Below are positions 24,490-37,696 of a DNA stretch of 64,000 nucleotides, one piece after another. The stretch's first letter is position 1; each line of letters starts with the position of its first letter. Source of the DNA: Mantis religiosa (lineage: Eukaryota > Arthropoda > Insecta > Mantodea > Mantidae); assembly GCA_030765055.1 (NCBI GenBank), contig CM060958.1, positions 75,722,985 through 75,786,984 on the forward strand, in the 5' to 3' direction. The notes beneath the pieces are model-generated. The model was not told where the DNA came from. It worked only from the letters and a program-made list of their open reading frames with translations, and did not search any database. The translations under genes and the position numbers were made by a program.

Positions 24490-24927
24490 TCATAGTGGAT
24501 CTCTCAAGCACAACTAGTTGTAAGCCATACTTCAGTAAATTAGGTATCTTACCACTGCCAAGTATATACATATATATGACACTCTTGTGCATATGAAAGC
24601 AGGCCTAAGTTTATTCAAAACAAATTCTGAAATTCATATACTCAGCACTAGAACAAAGATGTATGAAAATAGTTTCACATAGGCTGGCTTACGTCTTTAC
24701 AATAAGCTACCTGAATCTATAAAAAAAGATTGAATCACAACATCAATTTAAGAAATTGTTATTAAACTTCCTTAGAGCCAATAGCTTCTACAGCGTGGAT
24801 AAAATTTTAAATTTGTAAATATTTAATTAGCTACCTTAATTGTAAATATTGTACTTAGTTTTTAATTTGACATGTCCTATAACCTGTACATGTTTTAATG
24901 GATGAATCAATAAATCAAATCAAATCA
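24490..24927 (+). mobile_element. LINE 3' fragment nested in fold-back
   Basis: Degraded C-terminal frame with AGLRLYNKLPESIKK across a stop, the same YNxLPxxI pattern as the LINE at 5330-5578, followed by a 3' UTR and a short-period tail of AATCAAATCAAATCAA. The tail and severe 5' truncation are typical of CR1/L2-group integration. Confidence 0.7.
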
Positions 24928-25012
24928 ATTTCTCTACATCCTCAGTCATCAAACAACTTCGTTGTCAACTATACTATCAGAGGTTACTGTCGTTGACGAA
25001 GTAGTTTGATGA

Positions 25013-25041
25013 CTGAGGATGTAGACAAATGTTTACGAAAT
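25013..25041 (+). ncRNA. Hammerhead-like motif, best stem
   Basis: CTGAGGA (25013-25019), T, GTAGAC, loop AAAT, GTTTAC, GAAAT. All six stem II pairs form, with one G-U. There is no PLE reading frame here, so the motif is conserved without coding pressure. The mirror copy in the left arm was destroyed by the LINE insertion. Confidence 0.45.
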
Positions 25042-25180
25042 CGATCTCATCAATTAATAAGAAAAATTTACATAATTTTCTTATGATAAGTGAAATTTTT
25101 GTTGCAAATAGTTGCATTTGTGTAATATTTGTTGCTTCATTGTAGCTAGCTTCATTTTTTACGTGACTTAAAACAGTATT

Positions 25181-27179
25181 TTTAAGAAGTTGCTAAGCAT
25201 TAAAGAACACATCCATATACATCTACAAAAGGTGGTGACAACATTCATAGTAAAGACCATAAACTTTTTTAAGAAGTTATATTATAAATAAATACAGTCT
25301 AATTCAATTACCTCTGAATCAACATAAGAACATGAGGTTTACAGCCTAGCAAATCTTACATGCCTCTTGATCTAATACTACAAAATTTTGCCATTCACAA
25401 ATTAAACCTTGTATGCATATGTGTGTTGGTGGTAGAAACATATCTGTTTATCACTACCTTTAGATTTAACGGCTTCTAAAGTAAAAACAACAATAAAAAA
25501 AGAAACTTGATATTTCAATTGCTATTTTCTCCTCACACAGGCTAACCAACATACAGGAGAAAACTACTATTGAAACATTTGGTATTACATTGGGAAAATG
25601 TTTGATAATATAAAACCACACTTTCAAAAATTATATTTTTTCTATTCCCTCTTATACTTGAGTATTTTTACCTTTTTAAAGCACTGCATGAAAGAACATT
25701 AATGACGAAAGCACTTTTTAACTTAATCTAACAATAGAATATTGGATAATTTATATAATAAAATTTGTACACATACTCACTTAGATTTCAATATTTAATA
25801 TGTAGGACTCAGATACAGCGAAGCACAAAATTAATATAATTTTAAGTCAAACTAATACGCCATGCTTCATTTATTGTTGCCTAGAATGCATTTTGTTAGG
25901 ACTTTCATCGACCTGAGCTAATAATGTTACGAAGGTCCTAACAAAATGCATTCTAAGTAAATATCACTAATAAAAGTGCATAGAGTATTAGTTTAACTCA
26001 AACTTCTACTGGTTTCAATATTTAATAAAATTTAATTTATGCACAGTGAGAAATAAAAATGCTGTGCAACTTTCTTACTTATACTGAAATTTCAGCCTTC
26101 TGAGGGTTTCACATTCCTTAAAATAGGGTCTTATTTATTTAGTCACACATTTCTTTCCATATATTTGTTTACTTGAACAGAAAAAGTGACAACTTACAAC
26201 ATGGTACTAATATACTAATATTTAATTTCTATTTTGCATGTGTTTACATATTTTGCTTAATATGCTATTAAATACTTTTACAACAACGATTTTAGCTTGC
26301 TCAATTTTTATTTATCATACTACCATGATCATTTTTCATGATCCTTATTCAGGTAACATTTTGCCACAATGTACAACACCTCACACACACTCTAGGTATT
26401 TTCATCTCAGCTGTGCTGACAATTTTTATGAAGATATTAGTCATGTCACTTATAAGAGGACAAAACAATGTTTTATTTTCATGAAGAATATGATGATGGT
26501 CTTTGATGTGCTATAACAGTTTCAATTTTCTTTGAGAAATTTTGTAGCATGTCATTGGATCTATATGTTTCAATTTTTGGGCTTGGTACAAATTCTGATG
26601 TCAAAAGAAATCTTCGGACATATAATTGAAAATTAAGCAAAGCTTGTACCATAATGTGCATCAAATATTTCAAATACTGGAAAAAGAATATTTCATTAAT
26701 AATGCAACTTTTGTTAAGTTTGCATAGTATGCATCTTTAGTAGCAAAATTATAATATGTCTAGCATTCTCAGTCCTATTACTTTTTAAAGAGATATTTGT
26801 GTACAAGATTAAATATCAACTGGTTATGTCTTTACATTATTTTAAATTTTCATACTACTATTTTCGTAACTGATTTTTAACGATTTTGTTACATATTTAC
26901 ATAAATACTGCATGATACATCTGGATACATACAATACTGGTTGACTAGGACTATGTTAAGTACTACTACGGACATCTCATACTTAAGAGCTTCCAGGGCT
27001 TAGTCCTGAAAGTGAAAGCTGAAAACAGAGTCATCACCATAATCATCATCATCATTGTCGTATACTGTTTTGATTCTGCTATCATAAGTTAATTTTAGTC
27101 TGGTAATTTTTTCACTTTGCCCATGTTGCTAAGTGGAGCTGTTGTGAATGGGATCTGAAACATAGCACTGGATATACAG
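25181..27179. other. No gene; one 25 bp hairpin
   Basis: AT-rich. TAGAATGCATTTTGTTAGGA and on (25882-25906) is inverted at 25931-25955 with one mismatch, enclosing 24 bases. The open frames at 26238-26673 look like chance. Confidence 0.45.
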
Positions 27180-28110
27180 TGCTATGGTTAGACCTATCTT
27201 CTTTTATGTTGCACTGATGTGGTGGCCAAGAGCTAAATTCAAGTTCTGCAGAAAGGAGCTTTGTACATTACAAAGGGCTTTCTGCATATCGATTTTGAAA
27301 GCTTTTAAAACTCCCACAGCAGTAATGGAGAATCTAACGGGACTCACACCTCTTTGTTCTGTGGATAGAGGAAGAGGCCATGTTGGCATTTCAGTGTGTC
27401 TGCTGCCAGACAAAGTGTCTGATGGTGGACTGATAAGATATCTCAAACTTCCATGTGACAGGAATGTCAAATAGATACTCAATATAAGGACTGACATTCT
27501 GGAACCAAGAGTGAAGTTTGATAAAAAAACTATACCGTCGCCTACCTACAATGCAATGAATGTGATAGACCGGATGAATTCATTAAGAATAAAGGCCCAG
27601 TCTGGTACACTGATAGTTATAAAGCTAAGTCAGGAATGGAAGCTGGTCTCTATGGAAATCGTATCAAAACTTCTTATAGTCCAGGCAAACTGATACAGTT
27701 TTTCAGGTGGAGATCTATGCAATCTTAACCAGTTCTATGGAAAGCATCAAGAGAGGATATAAGAATAGGAATATTCTTATTCTCTCAGAGAGCCAAACAG
27801 CTCTTAAAGCTCTTTAAGACACCAACAATGAAATCAAGGCTGGTCTCAGAATGCTGGGAACCCCTTGTGACACTGGTGGAACACAACACAGTTCAACTGA
27901 GGTGGGTGCCAGGAGATGTGGGCATTCAGGGCAATGAAGCAGCAAATGAAAGCCAAAAAAGGTAGTGTAATCCCATTTATGAGACTTAACGGGACTGATT
28001 ACTGGACACTGCTCTGGAGTACAACCTGCACAGAATGGAACTGTGACTGTCCAGCTTTTACTCATCTAAGAGCAAAAGTTTTTGGCAGCCATTTGCAAGG
28101 TTGATTGAAC
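27180..28110 (+). pseudogene. LINE C-terminus with RNase H domain
   Basis: Reads MVRPIFFYVALMWWPRA, LQRAFCISI, TPTAVMENLTGLTPL, the connection region of I/R1/Loa-group LINEs. RNase H follows in shifted frames: FQVEIYAI near 27703, LSESQTALKAL near 27784 and LRWVPGDVGIQGNEAANE near 27897. The reverse transcriptase core is not present upstream, so the copy is 5'-truncated. Several frameshifts and stops. Confidence 0.75.
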
Positions 28111-28640
28111 TATCAGAGGCATCAGTAAGTAGTCAGAGTAAATTCATTATGAATAAGCAGATTACTTAGTTGATAACAATAAAGTTGGGAATGCATAATA
28201 GATCTGCACAAGATAGCAGTGGTAAGGTTTTGACCCCCATCCCCCCCACTTTTCAAACTTAACTCAACTTGACTCAGAGCTATTGTGCACATATTTGGCT
28301 GTATAGGACAGCGCTCTTAGCAGTGTAATAGAGATATTCTGCTCTCTGGGGCTGATTGTGAGAGAAAGTGTGACTCATAGCTAAGTGAGAGTAGCTTTGT
28401 AGGAAAGCTGAAAAGAAGTATGGTTAGTTATAGACAGGCTATACTTGCCTGTGTGCAAGAATTGTTCATTTGATTTTTTTTTCATTTCTGGGTTTCTTTC
28501 GCAATGAAATGATTTTTTTGCTGTTGTTGACAATGCCATTTTAGACATCAGGTGACCAGGAAAAACTTCTTATTAAATAGTTTTGTTCTGGTTTTCCTCT
28601 TGTTTCAACATTGCAGGAACACAAATGTCACGCTCTTTCA
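28111..28640. other. No feature recognised
   Basis: Contains a short C run near 28242. No coding resemblance seen. Confidence 0.35.
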
Positions 28641-29264
28641 ATCCAGACCTTGCTTGACCAGTTAGCAAGATCAAAAAAATTGTTTTCTTTAACAATTTGT
28701 GTTTTGTGATGATGCACAACAGCCAGTTCATGGCATTAGTGGGCTCAAGCATCTTTCAGAAAGAATTCAGTCATCTGAAATAAGTTCTCACATTGGAAAC
28801 TCTTTAAAATTTTGATTGGAAAAATTGATGTTCGAACACAAACTGATTAAGAATATAAGTAACCATTAAAAGATGTAGTGCACTAATCTGCAAAAACAGC
28901 TAGATATTAAATAAAATTATTAATTTCCTAAAATTGTGTGGTAAACAACAAAGTGTGCTGAGAGGACATAATGAAAGAGAAGAATCACTAAATAGAGGCA
29001 TATTCTGGAAATTAGTAAATGAAATCGCTAAGCTAAATAACAATTATGCAAACATTTAGAAGAATTCAAAGTAAGCAAATATACACAATATAACACAAAA
29101 TGAGACTGGAATGTATATATCACATTTAAAAACAAAAGTACCCAAAGAGTGTTTGTGTCTATACAGGTGGATGAAACCAGTGATATATGTAATATTACAC
29201 AGTCATTCTCTTCAGGGATCACAAGCGGTGAAACATTTCCATGTTTTCATACACTTTACTGAAA

Positions 29265-29512
29265 ATGTGTAGTGTGTAGTGTTTAACGCCCGCTTTTACT
29301 ACATACGGCACTGCAGGCGATGACACTGATGATACATGAGATGAAGTTAGAGCACCGGTGGAATGATATGACTGGGGAAACCGGAGATCCCGGGGAAAAC
29401 CCGCCCCTATGCCGTGTTGTCCACCACAAATCTCACTTTGCGGTCGCCTGGGAACGAACCCGGGCCGCCTTGGTGAGAGCCAATTGGTCTAACCACTGAG
29501 CCACGGCACAGC
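29265..29512 (-). repeat. Complete tRNA-derived SINE with 13 bp TSD
   Basis: CACTTTACTGAAA flanks it at 29252-29264 and 29513-29525. The minus strand begins GTGCCGTGGCTCAGTGGTTA, has CCCGGGTTCGTTCCCAGG as B-box/T arm, then a body with GGTTTTCCCCGGGATCTCCG, and ends AAACACTACACACTACACAT. It is the least degraded SINE in the window. Confidence 0.9.
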
Positions 29513-30342
29513 CACTTTACTGAAAGATCCACTAGAAATAACCTAATGTATATTAGAAACATCGGAGCTGTAAAGACAGATAAAATGGTCCTTCAAACAT
29601 ATGATGGCAGATCTACATTCTGAGGAGAGCAGCATGAGTCCAGAAATTTATGAGTGATGTGTATCCATTGCTACACACACTAGATTAACCTCATTATCCA
29701 AAAGGTATGCTCTACCATCACAATCACAGGACTTTTTTTTGCCAATTTGGCATTTTCTTCTTTTTTCTCTCCATCTAGCAAGAAGACAGACTCAATTCAG
29801 CAGATGTGTCATTGAAGATTACCTACTATAAACATGTTAAACAAAATGGAATTTGCACATCTGAGTAAATCCTCTATTTATTGGTGCCAGGAATTGCTGA
29901 TATGAGTATTTCAAAAGTGTTCAGCAGGATGGCTCATAAGATTCACGAGCTATAAAGGAAGACAGCTGGATTGATACATTTTCTAGAGAATGAGTAATTT
30001 TCTTCTTGGTTTTATTAACAGAATAATGCCGTTCATTGAAATGTTTTACAATATTCAACAAAATAAAATTACAATTGTATAAGTGGAGGAAGTTCATCAA
30101 TTCATAGCAGCCATCAGTGACATTAAAAATGAACTATCTAACACACCTGTTGATGGTCCTGTGACATTTCAGGGAAAGAACAAGAAGTGTTAGTGAAAAT
30201 GTGCACTATTGACTACTATGATATAATTATTCAGCAAGCTGAAGACAAATTTGGTATAACTAATTGCTTAGAGTATTTCAATTTAATTAGTCCAATAAAA
30301 TTTAATAACTTACAGTCCAAGTTTCCTGATTACTTTTTTGAA

Positions 30343-30470
30343 GTGAAGTGGCTTCTGGGCTTGTAGGCTGTGGTCAAAGTGTAGGAATTGCTCCTGATGT
30401 TTCACTCCAAACTGTGTTGAGCATCCTCAGAGGACTCTTAAGAGTAAATGGCAAGCCAGAACATTCCTAA
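30343..30470. repeat. PLE-like snap-back relic inside hAT
   Basis: TTCTGGGCTTGTAGGCTGTGG matches the arms of the element at 690-840. It interrupts the hAT frame just after the FPDYFFEV segment. Exact ends are uncertain and no clean duplication was found. Confidence 0.6.
30399..30430 (-). ncRNA. Hammerhead-like motif
   Basis: Minus strand: CTGAGGA, T, GCTC, a long loop, GAGT, GAAAC. Only four stem pairs are clear. Confidence 0.35.
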
Positions 30471-30800
30471 TGACTGTCATAGCTGTGACAGGTGTTTCCT
30501 TTTTGTAGAAGAGGAAAACCTGAATAGTGAACTCTGTATACTTGATTCTAGTGAAGAGAACATAAATGTTGTCGGTGCTCTGTATTCATTAAAAACAATT
30601 TAAAACACATGTTCTCAGAAACAGTGAAATTGTTGAATGTAGTTCAACTCCAGTGGCAACCGCTGAACATGAAAGGTGTTTTAGTACACTAAAATGTGCT
30701 GAAATCTGTTTAAGAAATACAATGGGACAAGAAAGACTCAATGGCTTAGCAATACTTTCAACAAAGAAAGAATATGTTGAAAAAAGGAAAGCTCAAATGT

Positions 30801-33059
<2,259 letters not shown>

Positions 33060-34190
33060 GATATATGGGCTGTGAAAGAAAACAGACAAGGAGCGGAGGA
33101 AATATTAATTTTCAATGCAATAGTAAATGAATTGTAATTAGAGTAACTTTAAGTGTGCAAAAACATAGTAGAAATAATAAACACAATATAGACATCAAAC
33201 AAAATTGCAAAATTTTTACAATACATAAGTGTTGGATGCAAGCAGAAATTGCTGAAGAATGGGAAACAGGCAATATATCATTATTCAAAAAAGAAAAATT
33301 ATAGAAGAATTATACTATCTGTTCAGCTTACAAATATATACAAAGCTTGTATATAATATGTTGTCAAAAATAACAGAATAGATGAACAAACAAGATACGG
33401 GAAAGGACAAAGTTGCATTGATGTCTTCTTTCTCAGAGAAATAATAATAGAAAGAATTTAACCTAGAGACACACATCCTCTTTATAGGAAAAGCCTTGCA
33501 TAAAGTATTTAATGAGGAAACATTAAAAGATAAAGGAGTATCAACATATAGAAGAAAAAGAAAAAGTAACCACAGAACTGACCATAGGGAAGAGGTTCCC
33601 AGAAACTAGTCTTCATCAAAAAAACTTGTAAGTGGAGAAAAGTATATACAAGGTAGACTCATTTGCCTAATTTTAGTAAGAATATCAACATATTTAACAA
33701 ATATAATACAAAACTTATATGTAGAAACTAAATCAACAGAATTAATACTGATTTCAAAAGAGTTTACACAATGTTGTCAAATGTCAGCAACTGTTTTTAA
33801 TTTTATGCATATAACATGATACGATCATGGAAATAATGAACAACAGGGGGAATCAATTTAGGGATAAGAACAGTAAAAATAATTCTTCTTTCAGATGACC
33901 AAACATTGATAGCAAGCAGAGAAAATGAATTACAAAGAATGACCTATAAGTTAAATCAAATATTAATATACTATAAGAAGATAGGAATTGATGAAACAAA
34001 AAATACAGCATTTAAAGATATTCAGCCCATCAGGTAAAAATAATCTTAGAAAATAAAACTAATGAACAAATACTGGAATTCAATTTCTTTGTTGTGAAAT
34101 ATCATATGGAATGAAATTCATATAAATAATAAAATTAAATACATTTATTCACAAACAGGTACTTTAAAATGAACACCTAAGAATAAGACT
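33060..34190 (+). pseudogene. Highly degraded LINE reverse transcriptase
   Basis: Frame-hopping reading gives EEWETGNISLFKKE, then RKGQSCIDVFFLREIIIE, QGDQFRDKNS-type sequence, SDDQTLIASRENELQRMTYKLN and finally TNEQILEFNF near 34060. The order fits RT fingers, palm (FADDQ-like) and thumb of a non-LTR retrotransposon. The catalytic box is degraded to SDDQ. The clade cannot be assigned safely. Confidence 0.55.
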
Positions 34191-34363
34191 AGAAAAGACT
34201 CCCTAGAGTTACTTGACCAAGTAATAGAACACATATCAACATTGTTGTTTATTTTAATTATATTGGTAACAACCGGAAATTTAAATAAGATAGCTTTTGT
34301 TTTTGTTTATTTCTTTTTTGACAGCTCTAAAAGATTCAATAAAACAAAGCAAATATACATTTT

Positions 34364-34612
34364 ATGCTTTCTTTTATGCTTCGCTGGTTACCCCGTATAA
34401 AGGACATGATGGACAAAGTACCAGCTACATCTGAAACAGTGAATAAGAGCCAGGAATCTGTAGTAGCACACATATCAATCAAAGTTCCACCGCTTTGGAA
34501 ACCAGATCTAATGATATGGTTCATTCTATTTGAAGCCCAGTACCACAACTCAAAGATTACACAAGATCAGACTAAAAACAGAACACTGTTCATGTGCATT
34601 CTATTCAAGTAA
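34364..34612 (+). pseudogene. LTR-retrotransposon gag fragment
   Basis: The frame reads ISIKVPPLWKPDLMIWFILF followed by EAQYHNSKITQDQTK, matching the start of insect Gypsy gag proteins (pattern PPFWPxDPxxWFxQxExQF). It opens at codon 1 but stops after 82 codons, and no other retroelement sequence follows. Confidence 0.6.
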
Positions 34613-34758
34613 TGCTATAACTGTAACAAAATTATGATGCAATGTCAGTCCTAATCATAACTTTATGGATCAGAAGCATAGACAATGACTGCACATAACA
34701 GATGATACAGACAGCAGAAACAAAATTTCTTAGGCCCATAAGCAGTAGTGCAAGACTA

Positions 34759-34990
34759 GGGGGGGGGGGGGGGGGGGAAGAGCTAGCTTAATTGGTGTTG
34801 TGTGTGCAGTCCCAGACTTGATTCTTGTCTGAAGAATGGGAATTTTTCCTCACTTTTCCCACAGTCTGGAAGTATGAGTGAGACTGTAATCTAAAAACTT
34901 GAAGATAAACCAAGTACATCAGTTAACATCGCTGCAGACAGGCAATACATTCCGAAGGAAAAAGGCCACTACATTACCAATGCAGTTCAA
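34759..34990 (+). repeat. G19 run and SINE-like segment
   Basis: A run of 19 G (34759-34777) precedes AGCTAGCTTAATTGGTG and GTCCCAGACTTGATTCTTG, weakly like tRNA A and B boxes, then CACTTTTCCCACAGTCTGG. It ends in AATAAAGTAAAATAAAAAGA-like A-rich sequence near 35030. SINE identity is tentative. Confidence 0.35.
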
Positions 34991-36639
34991 GGCATGGTAT
35001 AAATGGAATAAAGTAAAATAAAAAGAAAATAACAACTAGAAAAAGATTTTAATTAGAATGGCAGAACATAGGATACCATCAGCACATTCCTAGCAATCAT
35101 TGAAACAGCTGATGACCTAAACTGTATTCGAGCAGAAGCGTTCTAAAACTCATCTGTTTTTAAGCAGTTTTTCATATAACCTATTTGATATTATTTTAAT
35201 TTCAACCAGCTTTAAAATGCGCATCTACAACTATTCTTTCAGATTTTATATTACAGATTTGATATTCATATGTGCAACAATTTTCTTAAAAATAAAATAA
35301 AAAAATAAAATAAAAAATGAGGTAAACATTTTTAAGTTCTTGAAAATAAAATGTATGTGTAAGTTTAATGCTCATAATTAATCATTCTTCTTCTTGCTTC
35401 CCAGTATTTAGAGACTGGGTCATCTTAATTTTGGAGAATTTCATGTACAGTTAGGTGATTGTTCATTAAGTCTTCTTTACCACATAAAAAGCACTGCAGG
35501 GAAGTTATTAATCTAGTCTTGGATAAATACTCAGTCAATCACAGCCTCTGATTTACCTGAACATTGCAACAGATGATTTTCTATGTAGATCTGGAATTGT
35601 TTTAAGCTTATTTTGGAATTAATATGAGGACGTAATAGGAGCAGTTAATGGAATGATTCAATTGCCTAATTATAAAAAAAGATATGCACATAAACAGTTA
35701 AAACTGTTAAAGAAACTACGTAAATAAAATGTTAGCTCCTTACATATGGTGTCCAAAATTATATATTTTTTCTTTATAAGCCTATGGCTAAAACTAAATA
35801 TTGATAATACTGGAATCGTAAAGTCATATTATGGAAATAATTTACAACTGTGTTATTTTAAAAATGCCTCTCAATCTAAAACCATATCCACTCATAGGAC
35901 AATGAAGAAGTACACCACACAGATGCGAGATGGATGAACAGAGGATATAGTTAAAGGACAGAGATTGTTTGTTGCAAGCAGAGAAAACCATGGAGGTGAC
36001 TATCATGGACAAAAATGATTTTTCTGGAACGATGTCAAAATAGCAGATATTCATGAATGTTTAATGGTGTACATGGTCAAGTAGCTCCTGTACAAACCTA
36101 TGTTTATAATTGGACTGCTGAGTTTACTTGTGTAAGGGAGTCTGTAAGCAAGAAGTTTAAGTACTTGTCCTTCAACAGTGTTGTCTCTGAGGAACAATAA
36201 AGTTGTGTTTGAAATGATTATAGCTGAAAGACTTGTTAAACTGGAATGGCAGATAGGTCCTGGCAGGTACAATTTATTCACGACAATTTGGATATGAAAA
36301 AAGTGTGCACTTTGTGTTCCATGGGACTTGATATAGGCTCACAAAGAGAACAGAGCTGATATTTATCATCAACTACTGGAAATAAAGAACGAAGATTCAG
36401 ATCTTTTCAAAGGAAATGGTGACTGGGGACAAATCATGTTGTCACTACCACCTGAGAAGAATTTCCAGTCCACGCAATGGAAATATTGTGCAAGACCCAA
36501 CCCAAGAAATTTTGTGCTGTTCCATCTGCAAATAGGCAATGTTCTCAGTCTTTTGGGATACTTATGCCATACTTCTAATGGACCAGCTTCCACAAGAAAC
36601 TGTCAACAAGGTATTCCTGTAGGGGAGGAGTTCTGATCC
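34991..36639. other. No gene recognised
   Basis: Several 60-80 codon frames on both strands (35746-36636) show no family resemblance and overlap one another. Confidence 0.4.
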
Positions 36640-37085
36640 CTTCAGCTGCTGTAGTGCGGGCGCTGCCGACCCCTAGCACTCATGGTACTTCTGACGTTAC
36701 TAGAAGTACATCAGGCTAACATTTGAGCCCCTCCTGAATGGGAGATGTTCGGATTGGGTTGGTCTTGATAAGGCAGTTGGTTTCTGCCACCCACAGGCAG
36801 TTGGGTATTACCTTGCAGAGCTAGTAGCTTGGTGTGCTAGATCACTGGCAACCCTACAAAGTTAATCGGTAGTCTTCCCAGATGGGTTGACATGTGAAAG
36901 TGGCATATCCACTTCCACCTGAAAGGGAAGCCTTGTTAGATTCTAGGTCTTGACCTACTGGAAAGAACCCCAGAGATAGCCTCAGGCGCTCCTGGGTACT
37001 AGAGGAGAAGTCTTCAGACTTCCTGGTAGATTCTCTCTAATCAATGTCAAGGTGTATTGACACTCTCACAAGGCTTAGGCACAGG
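36640..37085 (-). mobile_element. LINE 3' region, inverted copy
   Basis: It matches the reverse complement of 7925-8432 over most of its length: CCTTCAGCTGCTGTAGTGCG, ACCCCTAGCACTC, TCGGTAGTCTTCCC, GTGGCATATCCACTTCCA. It is more diverged and lacks the poly(A), so it is an older copy. Confidence 0.65.
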
Positions 37086-37487
37086 GTTCAAAAGTAACAA
37101 GGAAAGCAGTTGAAAGGACTGCTCCTTCAGCACAACAATATGCAGCTCCAAACCAGCAATGCATAGCTGCCATAACTATGGTTCATTTTTGTGTCACACC
37201 CTCCATCTGATTATGCTTTATTCAACATGAAGGACATGCTTTGAAGGAAAGGGTTCAGCACTGAGGAATTAATGATTCTTGTGACACAATAATGAAGTTT
37301 CTAGAAAGATGGTAACAGTGTATTATCACCAGTGGGGAGTATATTGAGAATTCCAAATATATTTAATCATGTTCATTAATAAAATACAAAAACTACTAAT
37401 ATAAATCATTTGTGAATGCCCCTCATAAAACTTAAAAAATTAAATGCAATTCAAATTTTCATTATAAGCTTTTATACATACAAAAGC
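37086..37487. other. Likely 3' flank of a minus-strand exon
   Basis: Nothing coding. On the minus strand ATTAAA (37372-37377) lies about 110 bases past the stop codon of the candidate exon and could serve as its poly(A) signal. Confidence 0.3.
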
Positions 37488-37694
37488 TCATCTATGGCAC
37501 TGTTCAATCAATGCTAAAGCAAAGGTATTGAATTCTTTGAAGATTTCACTTTCAAGCACTCCAAACTCACAGATTTCTTTCTCTGAGGTATGATACACGG
37601 CAAAGTGAACTGCAACAGGCCAAAGAAATGATGGAACCACAGGGCAGGAAATCTTACCTTGATTCTCAATGTCAAAGGTAAACTCTGTATAACC
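37488..37694 (-). CDS. Candidate terminal exon, unassigned host gene
   Basis: After an AG acceptor (37696-37695) the minus strand is open for 68 codons and ends at TGA (37490-37488). It reads GYTEFTFDIENQGKIS, then FLWPVAVHFAVYHTSE, FGVLESEIFKEFNTFA and ends LIEQCHR. The hydrophobic/acidic pattern looks like folded protein, unlike the surrounding AT-rich DNA, and no stop interrupts it. A good donor (CAAG/GTAAGA, near 37657) lies inside, so alternatively only the first 12 codons may be exonic. I do not recognise the family. Confidence 0.45.
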   Translation of the reverse strand, partial: GYTEFTFDIENQGKISCPVVPSFLWPVAVHFAVYHTSEKEICEFGVLESEIFKEFNTFALALIEQCHR

Positions 37695-37696
37695 CT

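Larger units (their letters stand above)
24404..25165. repeat. Fold-back element split by a LINE
   Basis: Left arm 24404-24489 and right arm 24928-25165 form one inverted repeat (AATTGATGAGATCGATTTC and its inverse; CCTCAGTCATCAAAC and its inverse). The flanks are ACTTAAACAGTATT (24390-24403) and ACTTAAAACAGTATT (25166-25180), a TSD with one indel. The left arm is interrupted at GATCGATTTC by a LINE 3' fragment. The right arm keeps CTGAGGA...GAAA intact. Confidence 0.78.
28640..30800 (+). pseudogene. hAT-type transposase (ZMYM1-like), disrupted
   Basis: Pieces appear in the expected order: VHGISGLKHLSERI near 28725; VLRGHNEREESLNRGIFWKL near 28958; QVDETSDI near 29160; DIIIQQAEDKFGITN near 30219 followed by LISPIKFNNLQSKFPDYFFE; LNSELCILDSSEENINVVGA near 30520; and the C-terminal dimerisation block ATAEHERCFSTLKCAEICLR with GQERLNGLAIL near 30655-30750. 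This matches the DUF4371/hAT transposases related to ZMYM1. A SINE (29265-29512) and a PLE-like repeat (about 30343-30470) have landed inside. Many stops; inactive. Confidence 0.75.
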
